Part shown: positions 34,802 through 43,150 of the stretch, piece after piece
Layout: the number at the start of each line of letters is the position of its first letter
Numbering within the stretch: the first letter of the stretch is position 1
Assembly: GCA_052326605.1 (NCBI GenBank)
Contig: JBKQMB010000096.1
Span: forward strand, 40,659-104,658
Source of the DNA: Bog-756 sp052326605
GTDB lineage: Bacteria; Actinomycetota; Acidimicrobiia; Acidimicrobiales; RAAP-2
Length of the DNA: 64,000 nt
Reading direction: 5' to 3'
Made by a program: the position numbers and the translations under genes
The notes under the pieces: generated by a model
What the model saw: the letters and a program-made list of their open reading frames with translations, nothing else
Database searches by the model: none
What the model was told of the DNA's origin: nothing

Positions 34802-35764
34802 GTGACGACATCGGCTGAAGCCGTGGACAGACCAGACGAACACGCTTCCCGGCCACCGGGACGACCCGCGCCCTCCCTGGCCAAGGGGCTGGTCCGCCTG
34901 GCCCGACCGCGCCAGTGGATCAAGAACCTGCTCGTCTTCGTGGCCCCGGGCGCAGCCGGCGTGCTGCTGCACTGGACCATCCTGTGGCACAGTGCCGCCG
35001 CCTTCGGCATCTTCTGCGTCGCCGCCTCGGGCACCTACTTCCTCAACGACGCCATCGACGCGGCCGCAGACCGGCACCACCCCACCAAACGCCACCGGCC
35101 GGTCGCCTCGGGGCTGGTACCCGTCCCCCTGGCCATCACTATCGGCATCGGCCTCCTCGCTGTCTCGATCGGATTTGCCACCCTGTTGGCCGGTTGGCGC
35201 CTGGCCGTGGTCATGGCCGTCTACGCCCTGATCAACATCGCCTACTCCCTCGGGCTCAAGAACGAGCCGATCCTCGACCTGGCCGCGGTGAGCGCCGGCT
35301 TCGTCCTGCGCGCCGTGGCCGGCGGGGTGGCCACCGGGGTGGCCCTGTCCAACTGGTTCATCATCGTGGCGTCGTTCGGCTCGCTGCTGGTCGTGACCGG
35401 CAAGCGGTCGAGCGAGAAGCTGCTCCTCGACCACCACCAGGCCGACCACGGTGCCGTCCGCCCCACGCTGGCCATGTACACGCCATCGTTCCTCCGGTCG
35501 GTCCGGACCCTGTCAGCCGCCGTCACGGTGACCGCCTACTGCCTGTGGGCGTTCGAGCGGGCCAGTCAGGTGCACCCGGGGCACGACCCCATCTGGTTCC
35601 AGCTGAGCATTGTGCCCTTCGTGATCGCCCTGCTCCACATTCTGCGGCTCCTGGATTCGGGTGCCGGGGCGGCTCCCGAGGACCTGGCCGTCCACGACCA
35701 CCGGCTGCAGATCTACGGTTTGTGCTGGGTGGCCCTCTTCGCCATCGGTGCCTACGCGCGATGA
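34802..35764 (+). CDS. ubiA: Decaprenyl-phosphate phosphoribosyltransferase (UbiA family)
   Basis: A 320-residue UbiA-type membrane prenyltransferase with about nine helices. The Mg-diphosphate motif is N82-D83-x2-D86-x3-D90 in FLNDAIDAAADRHHPTKRHRP. It resembles Rv3806c, which joins PRPP to decaprenyl phosphate, the first step to decaprenyl-phosphoryl arabinose. Context confirms it: the stop overlaps dprE1 as ATGA, and dprE2 follows. GTG start. Confidence 0.93.
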   Translation: MTTSAEAVDRPDEHASRPPGRPAPSLAKGLVRLARPRQWIKNLLVFVAPGAAGVLLHWTILWHSAAAFGIFCVAASGTYFLNDAIDAAADRHHPTKRHRPVASGLVPVPLAITIGIGLLAVSIGFATLLAGWRLAVVMAVYALINIAYSLGLKNEPILDLAAVSAGFVLRAVAGGVATGVALSNWFIIVASFGSLLVVTGKRSSEKLLLDHHQADHGAVRPTLAMYTPSFLRSVRTLSAAVTVTAYCLWAFERASQVHPGHDPIWFQLSIVPFVIALLHILRLLDSGAGAAPEDLAVHDHRLQIYGLCWVALFAIGAYAR

Positions 35765-37332
35765 GCGCCCCGCTCGGCCAACGGGGCCTGCTCGCCGGAT
35801 GGGGGCGCACCGCACCGACCTCCGCCGAGGTGGTCCACGCTGTCGACCCGGACATCGTCGACGCCTCCATGGAAGCGGCCGAGGCCTCACGGTCGGAGCG
35901 GGGACGGGGCATCGTCGCCCGCGGCCTGGGCCGCAGTTACGGCGATGCCGCCCAGAACGCCGGCGGCACCGTGCTGGACGCCACCTGGCTGGACGCCTTC
36001 CACAAGGTGGACCTCGACTCCGGTGTGGTGACCGTTGGGGCGGGGGTCAGCCTGCAGACCCTGATGGAACGGCTGGTACCGCTGGGCTGGTTCGTACCGG
36101 TCACCCCGGGCACCCGGCTGGTGACCGTCGGAGGCGCGATCGCCGCCGACATCCACGGGAAGAACCACCATGTCGACGGCGCCTTCTGCTCCCACGTTCT
36201 CGAGATGACCCTGGTCACCCCGACCGGGAAGGTCACCCTCTCGCCCGCCTCGGACCACGATCTCTTCTGGGCCACCGCCGGCGGCATGGGCCTCACCGGG
36301 GTCATCACCGACGCCACCATCCAGATGATCGCGGTCGAGACCAGCTACATGCTGGTGGACACCGAACGGGCGCCGGACCTCGACAGCGTCATGGAGAAGA
36401 TGCTCGGTGGCGACGACGCCTATCGGTACTCGGTGGCGTGGATCGACTGCCAGTCGACCGGCCGCCGGCTGGGCCGGTCGGTCCTGACCCGCGGGGACCA
36501 CGCCCGACTCGAGGACCTGCCCGAGCGCCTCCGGCGGTCACCGGACCGGGCCCGGACATTCGTGCCCCGCACGCTCGCCCGGGTGCCGTTGACCCCACCC
36601 AACGGACTGCTCAATCCGCTCACCGTGGCGGCATTCAACGAGTTCTGGTTCCGTAAGGCCCCCCTTCACCAGGTGGCCAAGCCGCATCACATGACCGGCT
36701 TCTTCCATCCCCTCGACGGTGTCGGTGAGTGGAACCGGCTCTACGGCAGCAACGGGTTCCTCCAGTACCAGTTCGTGGTCCCCGACGAGCACGGGGAAAC
36801 CGTGCGCCGGGTGATCGAGCGGCTGACCGAGGTGAAACTGGCCTCGTTCCTGGCCGTGCTCAAGCGCTTCGGCCCCGACGACCCCGGCCCGCTCTCCTTC
36901 CCCATGCCCGGCTGGACGCTGGCCCTCGATCTCCCGGTGGGCCACCACGACCTGGACCAGCTGCTCGATGCGCTCGACCAGAAGGTGATGGAGGCCGGCG
37001 GCCGGGTGTACCTGGCCAAGGACTCGCGCCTGGCTCCGGCCGCGTTCCGCACCATGTACCCGCGGGTCGACGAGTGGCTCGCCGTGCGGAACCGGGTCGA
37101 TCCCCTCGGGGTGCTCCGATCCGACCTCGGGCGGCGGCTCGGACTGTGCTCCGACCGCCTGCCGCCCGCGACCGGTCGGCGCACCAGGCGGACGAGGAGG
37201 ACAACGGCCGCTCCGGAGAAGGCCGCACCAGTGCGCGGCGGCGCGGCATCCCCCGGCGCCAGAGGGACCGCCGCAACCCGCAGCGCCCGCAGCGCCCGCA
37301 CCGATCCCTCACCAGAACGGACAGGAACATGA
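35761..37332 (+). CDS. dprE1: Decaprenylphosphoryl-beta-D-ribose 2'-oxidase DprE1
   Basis: A 523-residue FAD-dependent oxidase that epimerises decaprenyl-phosphoryl ribose together with DprE2. FAD segments ARGLGRSYGDAAQNAGG and VTVGGAIAADIHGKNHH are intact, as is the VYLAKDSR Lys equivalent to mycobacterial K418. The segment that in M. tuberculosis reads GWNICVDFP (Cys387) is GWTLALDLP here, with Ala388 at the Cys position. After about residue 460 there is an Arg/Ala/Pro-rich tail of about 60 residues not seen in mycobacterial DprE1. Overlaps both neighbours by 4 nt. Confidence 0.95.
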   Translation: MSAPLGQRGLLAGWGRTAPTSAEVVHAVDPDIVDASMEAAEASRSERGRGIVARGLGRSYGDAAQNAGGTVLDATWLDAFHKVDLDSGVVTVGAGVSLQTLMERLVPLGWFVPVTPGTRLVTVGGAIAADIHGKNHHVDGAFCSHVLEMTLVTPTGKVTLSPASDHDLFWATAGGMGLTGVITDATIQMIAVETSYMLVDTERAPDLDSVMEKMLGGDDAYRYSVAWIDCQSTGRRLGRSVLTRGDHARLEDLPERLRRSPDRARTFVPRTLARVPLTPPNGLLNPLTVAAFNEFWFRKAPLHQVAKPHHMTGFFHPLDGVGEWNRLYGSNGFLQYQFVVPDEHGETVRRVIERLTEVKLASFLAVLKRFGPDDPGPLSFPMPGWTLALDLPVGHHDLDQLLDALDQKVMEAGGRVYLAKDSRLAPAAFRTMYPRVDEWLAVRNRVDPLGVLRSDLGRRLGLCSDRLPPATGRRTRRTRRTTAAPEKAAPVRGGAASPGARGTAATRSARSARTDPSPERTGT

Positions 37333-38090
37333 TCGACGCCATCGGACGACCCCAGTCAGTGCTCGTGCTCGGAGGCGCTTCCGAGATCGCCCAGGCCATT
37401 GTGGCCAAGCTGGTCCCGGCCCGATGCCGGACCGTGGTGCTGGCCGGGCGGGAGAGCGCACGGCTGGCCGAGGCGGCCGAGGCGGCCAGGGCTGCCGGAG
37501 CCGACGTGGTCGAGACGGTGGCGTTCGACACCACGGACGTCGACCACCACCTCGCCTTCGTCGACCAGGTCTTCGATCGGTTCGGGGACTTCGACGTGGT
37601 CATCGCCGCAGCGGGCATCCTCGGCACCCAGGGCATCCTCGAACGCGACCCGGTGGCGACGGCCTCGTTGCTCACCGCCAACTTCACCGGGTTGGCCGCC
37701 GCGCTGGTGGCGGTGGCCGGGCGCCTGCGCCAGCAGGGACACGGTCGGCTGGTCGTGCTGTCCTCGGTGGCCGGCATCCGTGCCCGCAAGGCCAACTTCG
37801 TCTACGGATCCTCCAAGGCGGGGCTGGACGCATTCGCTCAGGGCCTCGGCGACTCGCTGGAGGGCACCGGGGTCGGTGTGACGGTCGTGCGCCCCGGGTT
37901 CGTGGTCGGGCGGATGACCGAGGGCATGGCGCCGGCGCCGTTCTCGACCACCCCGGACGCCGTGGCCGACGCCGTGGTCAAGAGCATCGAATCGAACGCC
38001 GGCGTGGTCTACGTGCCTTCCGTCCTCCGTTGGGTCTTCGCCCTGATGCGCCTGCTCCCCCGGGTCGTCTGGCGGCGCATGCCCGGCTGA
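37329..38090 (+). CDS. dprE2: Decaprenylphosphoryl-D-2-keto-erythro-pentose reductase DprE2
   Basis: A 253-residue short-chain dehydrogenase. NAD(P) motif LVLGGASEIAQAI, catalytic Ser in LSSVAGIRARKA and Tyr-x3-Lys in VYGSSKAG. It reduces the 2-keto intermediate from DprE1 to decaprenyl-phosphoryl arabinose. The C-terminal RWVFALMRLLPRVVWRRM is amphipathic and suggests membrane association. ATGA overlap with dprE1; third gene of the operon. Confidence 0.94.
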   Translation: MIDAIGRPQSVLVLGGASEIAQAIVAKLVPARCRTVVLAGRESARLAEAAEAARAAGADVVETVAFDTTDVDHHLAFVDQVFDRFGDFDVVIAAAGILGTQGILERDPVATASLLTANFTGLAAALVAVAGRLRQQGHGRLVVLSSVAGIRARKANFVYGSSKAGLDAFAQGLGDSLEGTGVGVTVVRPGFVVGRMTEGMAPAPFSTTPDAVADAVVKSIESNAGVVYVPSVLRWVFALMRLLPRVVWRRMPG

Positions 38091-38108
38091 TCAGCGGGGC
38101 GGCACGGG

Positions 38109-38906
38109 CTACACCGTGAGGGTGGCGGCGTAGTCGGGCACGTAGGTGTAGAGGTCGCGCGAAGGGCGCTGGTAGGTGTCGTCCTTGACCCGCTTGGGCA
38201 GTTTGAGCCGCGTCAGGTCGACCGCCTGGTAGGGCACCTGGCCCAGCAGGTGGGCGATGCAGTTGATGCGGGCGTCCCGCTTGTCCTCGGCGTCCACCAC
38301 GAACCACGGCGACTCGGGGGTGTCGGTGTGGAGGAACATGGCGTCCTTCGCCCTCGAGTAGTCCGACCAGCGCTGCCTGGCCTCGAGGTCGATCGGGCTC
38401 ATCTTCCAGCGCCGCAGGGGATCGTGCAGGCGGCTCTGGAACCGGCGCTCCTGCTCGTCGTCGCTCACCGAGAACCAGTACTTGACGAGGATGATCCCGT
38501 CGTCGATCAACTGGTGCTCGAAGACCGGGCACTGCTGGAGGAACCGGTGGTACTGATCGGAGGTGCAGTAACCCATCACGTGCTCGACCCCGGCCCGGTT
38601 GTACCAACTGCGATCGAACAGGGTCAGCTCGCCCGCGGACGGGAGATGGCTCACGTACCGCTGGAAGTACCACTGGGTCTGTTCGCGCTCGGTGGGTGAC
38701 GGCAACGCCACGATGCGGCAGGCCCTCGGGCTCAGGTACTCGGCGATCCTCTTGATGACCCCGCCCTTGCCGGCTGCGTCACGGCCCTCGAAGACGACCA
38801 CCACTCGGGCTCCGGTCTCGCGGATCCACTCGGTCATGGTGGTCAACTCGGCCTGGAGTGCCAGCAGCTCCTCTTCGTAGCGCTGCCTCGGCATCCGGTG
38901 ACCCAT
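38109..38906 (-). CDS. ppk2: Polyphosphate kinase 2 family protein
   Basis: 265 residues from an ATG with GGAGG five bases upstream. Walker A is GRDAAGKGG (41-49); the Walker-B/lid region has LFDRSWYNRAGVE, and WKMSPIDLEARQRW follows. PPK2 enzymes use polyphosphate to phosphorylate nucleotides; class I (NDP) is likely from length and sequence style. Convergent with dprE2, 18 nt between stops. Confidence 0.93.
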   Translation of the reverse strand: MGHRMPRQRYEEELLALQAELTTMTEWIRETGARVVVVFEGRDAAGKGGVIKRIAEYLSPRACRIVALPSPTEREQTQWYFQRYVSHLPSAGELTLFDRSWYNRAGVEHVMGYCTSDQYHRFLQQCPVFEHQLIDDGIILVKYWFSVSDDEQERRFQSRLHDPLRRWKMSPIDLEARQRWSDYSRAKDAMFLHTDTPESPWFVVDAEDKRDARINCIAHLLGQVPYQAVDLTRLKLPKRVKDDTYQRPSRDLYTYVPDYAATLTV

Positions 38907-38928
38907 CGATTCCTCCCCTCGACCCGAC

Positions 38929-40452
38929 TCAGCCCACCTTAGATCGGGACGTCGCCGTCGAGGTGGTGCGGACCGACTCGGTGATGAAGTCACGCGCCGA
39001 CGGCGAGAAGTAGCGAGACGGGGAGTTCACCTCGTCGTAGGTGAGCTTGGTTCCGTCGGCCCCCGAGGCGGGCTGGCCCGCCGGCGGGTCGAAGCTGAAG
39101 AAGTTGACCCAGGACGTGTTGATGTCCATCTCCATGGCCCGCACCGCGCCGGCCCGGGCCAGCACGTCGGCCAGGTCCACGATGGACAGCCCCGACCCGC
39201 CGGCGAACACCAGCGCGCCGGCGGCGGTGATGCCGAGCCCCGAGCGCCACACCTGCACCTGGCCACCGAGCGTGGCGCCCCACCTGCTGTGGTCGTTGGC
39301 GTCGAGCCCGGATACGGGTTGGCCGTTGTCGACGATGAGGTCCAGATTCTGGCGGACGGCCATCACCGAAGGGGACATGGTGACTTCGCTGCCCCAGGCC
39401 CCGATGTGCGGTGTCCCGTTCTTGTCGATCACCAGGGAGGCGGACCCCGCCTGCAGCGGGTACCCGGCCGAGGTCACGCCGTCGAGGTAGAAGCCACCGT
39501 TGGAGTCCTGCATGCGGAACCCCGAGTTGAAGGCGGCGTCCAGGGTGTCGAGCGCGGTACCGGCGATGGGGGGGCTGTTGGACCACGCCGGCCCGGGGGA
39601 CGGGATCATGGATCCGGCATACAGCGTGGTGGAGAGCAGCTTGGTGTCCATCCAGGCGACGCCGGTGACCAGGCTGGTGTTGACCGCGTTGGGACGCAGG
39701 TAGGCCGCGTACATGGCGGGGATCCCGGCCACGGTGCGGCCGATCGGATGCCACTGCCCCTCACCGGGGGTGGGGTCCGAGACGAAGGGGGTGACGGCCG
39801 CCGGGACCGGAAGGTGGGCGGGCCCCGCGGCGACCGTCGTGCTCGTGCCCTGTGTCGGGGCCGGAATGGCACCGGCTGCCGGCTTCCCGCCCTTGGGCGG
39901 AGCGTGCCAGGTGTACCAGGTGTTCTCCGCCCAGGTGACCAGGCCGCCACCGCCATGGTCGCGGACCCACTCGGTGAGCCGTGCCCCCACGGTGTTGCCC
40001 ATCGCCTGATCGGTGGCTGCCGACCCGGCCGAGAGCCACACCGGCGTCAGCAGCAGCAGGACGACCAGGGCCACCGTCGATTTCGGGTGACGCCCGAATA
40101 CCGTCCTCCGACGGCGGACTTTCTCGCGGAAGCGCTCCCTGCGCTCCCTCCGGGTCGGGCGGGGCAGGGGGCGGGCGCGGCGGGCTGCCCCTGCCGCCCG
40201 GTCGGTGGGTGTGGTGGTGATCAGGGGGATGCCGGTGACGGGTCGAGCCGACCCCCCCACCGGGATGCCGTCCTCGGTGGCGGTGGCCGGAGCGACGTGC
40301 TCCCTGACCACCCCGGAACCCGGCGCAGGTGTCAGGCCGTCCTGATCGAAAACGATGTTGCCTCCCAAGGCGCTCTCCGAACCTCTTTCTACTCGCTGTA
40401 CTTCGCCCGCACGCACCACAGGGCCGACTTGGTCCGCTGGGATGGCCATCAC
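38929..40452 (-). CDS. Membrane-anchored phosphodiester glycosidase (NAGPA-like) protein
   Basis: 507 residues. A disordered, Arg-rich cytoplasmic N-terminus (to about 120), one membrane helix (about 125-144) and an external domain of the phosphodiester-glycosidase (NAGPA/DUF2233) type. The domain shows AAFNSGFRMQDSNGGFYLDG, LDLIVDNGQP and MEMDINTSWVNFFSF. Family members remove GlcNAc from phosphodiesters or remodel surface glycopolymers. It lies 22 nt upstream of ppk2 on the same strand. The start GTG at 40452 precedes ATG at 40449. Confidence 0.78.
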   Translation of the reverse strand: MMAIPADQVGPVVRAGEVQRVERGSESALGGNIVFDQDGLTPAPGSGVVREHVAPATATEDGIPVGGSARPVTGIPLITTTPTDRAAGAARRARPLPRPTRRERRERFREKVRRRRTVFGRHPKSTVALVVLLLLTPVWLSAGSAATDQAMGNTVGARLTEWVRDHGGGGLVTWAENTWYTWHAPPKGGKPAAGAIPAPTQGTSTTVAAGPAHLPVPAAVTPFVSDPTPGEGQWHPIGRTVAGIPAMYAAYLRPNAVNTSLVTGVAWMDTKLLSTTLYAGSMIPSPGPAWSNSPPIAGTALDTLDAAFNSGFRMQDSNGGFYLDGVTSAGYPLQAGSASLVIDKNGTPHIGAWGSEVTMSPSVMAVRQNLDLIVDNGQPVSGLDANDHSRWGATLGGQVQVWRSGLGITAAGALVFAGGSGLSIVDLADVLARAGAVRAMEMDINTSWVNFFSFDPPAGQPASGADGTKLTYDEVNSPSRYFSPSARDFITESVRTTSTATSRSKVG

Positions 40453-40624
40453 GGCGGGCGGGGGGAGCCGTGCACACGTTCCCGGCCCCCACCACCAGTA
40501 ACCCAGGTGGGGCTGACAGCTTCATGAACAGCGGGAGCGTCGGGTGAAGAGCCCCCGGCCGGCCACCAGCTTCCCACGGGCCAGCACACGAGTGTGGGCA
40601 CCGCCGCGCCGTTGCGGCGGGCCA

Positions 40625-40644
40625 GGCCGTGCTCCGGCACGGCC
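40625..40644. terminator. GC hairpin downstream of pcrA
   Basis: GGCCGTGC (40625-40632) and GCACGGCC (40637-40644) form a perfect 8-bp stem with a TCCG loop, 29 nt after the pcrA stop on the minus strand. No T-run follows, as is common for actinobacterial terminators. The remaining bases of 40453-40672 hold no gene. Confidence 0.5.
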
Positions 40645-40672
40645 CGGTACGCCCCCGGACCGTTGCGGCAGG

Positions 40673-43150
40673 TCAGGCCCGCTTGAGCGGAGCCATGCGG
40701 AGCAGCAGCTTCTTGCGCCCGACCGTCCCGAACCGGACAACCGCTTCGGCATCCTCGCCGGCGCCTCCGGTCTCGAGCACGGTCCCCTCACCCCACTGGC
40801 CGTGGACCACCCGGTCCCCGACCGCCAGCCCGAGGAGTTCGGCACCACTGGAGGCCGGGGGCCGTCGGCGTCGACCGGTGCCATCGAATCCGCCGTCCGG
40901 CAGCGACACCCCACGACCGAAGACGCTCCGCCCGGGTGTCCCCCCGTCGTCCGGTGACGGGTTACGGCCCCCCGACGACAGGGAGCGCCCACGGGCCGAA
41001 GGTCCGAACCCCGTCGTACCGGTATCGGCGCCCACATCCCGCACGAGCTCGCCCGGGATCTCGTTGAGGAACCGGCTCGGAATGTTGCTACTGGTGCTCC
41101 CCCAGAGCATGCGGCTCCAGGCATGGGAGACATAGAGATGCCGCTCGGCCCGGGTGATGCCCACATAGCAGAGCCGCCGCTCCTCCTCGAGCTCCACCGG
41201 ATCGCCCAGGGAGCGCAGGTGGGGGAAGATCCCGTCCTCCATGCCGACCAGGAACACCGCGGGGAACTCGAGGCCCTTGGCGATGTGCATGGTCATCAGG
41301 GAGACCTTGGTCCCGTCGCCGTCGAGCTGATCCGAGTCGGCAACCAGGGCCGCGGCCTCCAGGAACTCGGCCAGCGTGCGGTACTCCGCAGCCACGCCGA
41401 CCAGTTCGTCCACGTTCTCGACCCGACCGAGCGCCTCGATGGTCCCCTCCGACAGCAGCTCGCTCCGGTAGCCGGTCCGCTCGACGATGGCGGTCACCAG
41501 CTCTCCGGGTCCCAGTGCCCCCCCGTCGCCGCCGGTGGGTCCGTCGGTGGGTACGGCGGGACCGCCCCACGGCCCCGCCCGGTCCAGACCGTCGGGGGCG
41601 ATGGCGTCGCCGTTCTCGTCGACCAGCGGTGGAACGGCCATCTGCGCCCGCAGGTCGTCGAGCAGCGCCGAGAGATCGATGAGGGCCTTGCCGGCCTTGC
41701 CACCCACCCCGGCGTCATCGGCGTGGGCCACGGCCTCCCCTAACGACAGGCCCCGGCCGCCCGCCCAGCCGGCCAGCTTGGCCACCGAGGTGTCCCCCAC
41801 CCCACGCTTGGGAACGTTGACGATGCGGCGCCAGCTGACCTCGTCGTCCGGGTTGACCAGGACGCGGAGGTAGGCCAGGACGTCCTTCACCTCGCGGCGA
41901 TCGTAGAACTTGGTGCCGCCCACCACCTTGTAGGGCACCTCGGCCCGGACCATGGCCTCCTCGAGGGCGCGGCTCTGGGCGTTGGTCCGATAGAAGACGG
42001 CCACATCGCCCCAGTGGAGGCCCTGGTCGCCGCGCAGCCGGACGATCTCGTGGGCGACCCACTCCGCCTCGTCATGCTCGTCCTCCGCCCGGTAGCGGGT
42101 GATCCGCTCGCCCTCCCCACGATCGGTCCACAGCGTCTTCGGCTTGCGGGAGACGTTGTTGGTGATCACGGCGTTGGCTGCGTCGAGGATGGTCTGGGTG
42201 GAGCGGAAGTTCTGGTCCAGGGTGATAGCGGTGGCGTCGGGGAACGCCTTCTCGAAGTCGAGGATGTTGGAGATGTCCGCACCGCGGAACCGGTAGACCG
42301 ACTGGTCACTGTCCCCCACCACGACGATGTTCCGGTGCTCGCCGGCCAGCAGGACGGCCAGCGCGTTCTGGACGGGGTTGGTGTCCTGGTACTCGTCGAT
42401 CAGGAGGTGGGTGAACCGGTTCCGGTAGTGCTCGAGGACGTCGGGGTGCTCGCGGAACAGGCGCACCGTGTTGAGGAGCAGGTCATCGAAGTCCATGGCG
42501 TTGGCCGACAGCATCCTCTGCTGGTACAGGTCGAACACGTCGGCCACCCGCCGGTCGAAGATGGTGACGGCTGCGGCCCGGTACTCGGCCGGGCCCTGTT
42601 GTCGTGACTTGGCCTGGCTGATCTGGCCCAGGATCGAACGGGGGGAGAGCTTCTTCGTGTCGATGTCGAGCTCGCGGCAGACGATCTCGATGAGCCGGCG
42701 CGAGTCGGCGTCGTCGTAGATGGTGAACGAGCCCTTGTAGCCCAGGCGATCGCCGTGGGCCCGAAGGATGCGCACGCAGGCGGAGTGGAAGGTGGACACC
42801 CACATGCGCCCGGCGCGGGGTCCGACCAGATCGGCCACGCGCCGGCGCATCTCGTCTGCCGCCTTGTTGGTGAAGGTGATGGCCAGGATCTGCCAGGGTG
42901 CGGCGTCACCGGAGGCAATCAGGTGGGCGATGCGCCGGGTCAGTACCCGGGTCTTGCCCGAACCGGCCCCGGCCACGATCAGCAGGGGGCCGCCCCGGTG
43001 TACCACGGACGCCCGCTGGGGGCCGGTGAGTCCCTCCACCAGGTCCTCCCTGCCGGCCGGATGCGTCTGCCCGGGGGTCCCACCCGAGCCCAGGCGGAGC
43101 CCGCCGCTGTCGTCAGGGAGCCGGTCGGCGCTCCCTCCCCACGAGGTCAT
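40673..43150 (-). CDS. pcrA: UvrD/Rep-family DNA helicase (PcrA)
   Basis: 825 residues of superfamily 1A. Motif I GAGSGKT, Ia TFTNKAADEM, II DEYQDTNPVQ, III VVGDSDQSVYRFRGAD, IV-VI including LMTMHIAKGLEFPAVF and YVGITRAERHLYVSHA. The C-terminus carries a Tudor-like domain (VGDRVVHGQWGEGTVL) that in PcrA binds RNA polymerase. It starts by ATGA overlap with guaA, an odd partner but the same strand and clearly coupled. Confidence 0.96.
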   Translation of the reverse strand: MTSWGGSADRLPDDSGGLRLGSGGTPGQTHPAGREDLVEGLTGPQRASVVHRGGPLLIVAGAGSGKTRVLTRRIAHLIASGDAAPWQILAITFTNKAADEMRRRVADLVGPRAGRMWVSTFHSACVRILRAHGDRLGYKGSFTIYDDADSRRLIEIVCRELDIDTKKLSPRSILGQISQAKSRQQGPAEYRAAAVTIFDRRVADVFDLYQQRMLSANAMDFDDLLLNTVRLFREHPDVLEHYRNRFTHLLIDEYQDTNPVQNALAVLLAGEHRNIVVVGDSDQSVYRFRGADISNILDFEKAFPDATAITLDQNFRSTQTILDAANAVITNNVSRKPKTLWTDRGEGERITRYRAEDEHDEAEWVAHEIVRLRGDQGLHWGDVAVFYRTNAQSRALEEAMVRAEVPYKVVGGTKFYDRREVKDVLAYLRVLVNPDDEVSWRRIVNVPKRGVGDTSVAKLAGWAGGRGLSLGEAVAHADDAGVGGKAGKALIDLSALLDDLRAQMAVPPLVDENGDAIAPDGLDRAGPWGGPAVPTDGPTGGDGGALGPGELVTAIVERTGYRSELLSEGTIEALGRVENVDELVGVAAEYRTLAEFLEAAALVADSDQLDGDGTKVSLMTMHIAKGLEFPAVFLVGMEDGIFPHLRSLGDPVELEEERRLCYVGITRAERHLYVSHAWSRMLWGSTSSNIPSRFLNEIPGELVRDVGADTGTTGFGPSARGRSLSSGGRNPSPDDGGTPGRSVFGRGVSLPDGGFDGTGRRRRPPASSGAELLGLAVGDRVVHGQWGEGTVLETGGAGEDAEAVVRFGTVGRKKLLLRMAPLKRA

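Noticed and set aside
34915..35760. Upstream extension of the dprE1 frame through the phosphoribosyltransferase gene
   Set aside because: Arg/Pro-rich out-of-frame translation; the ATG at 35761 overlapping the upstream stop is the natural start.
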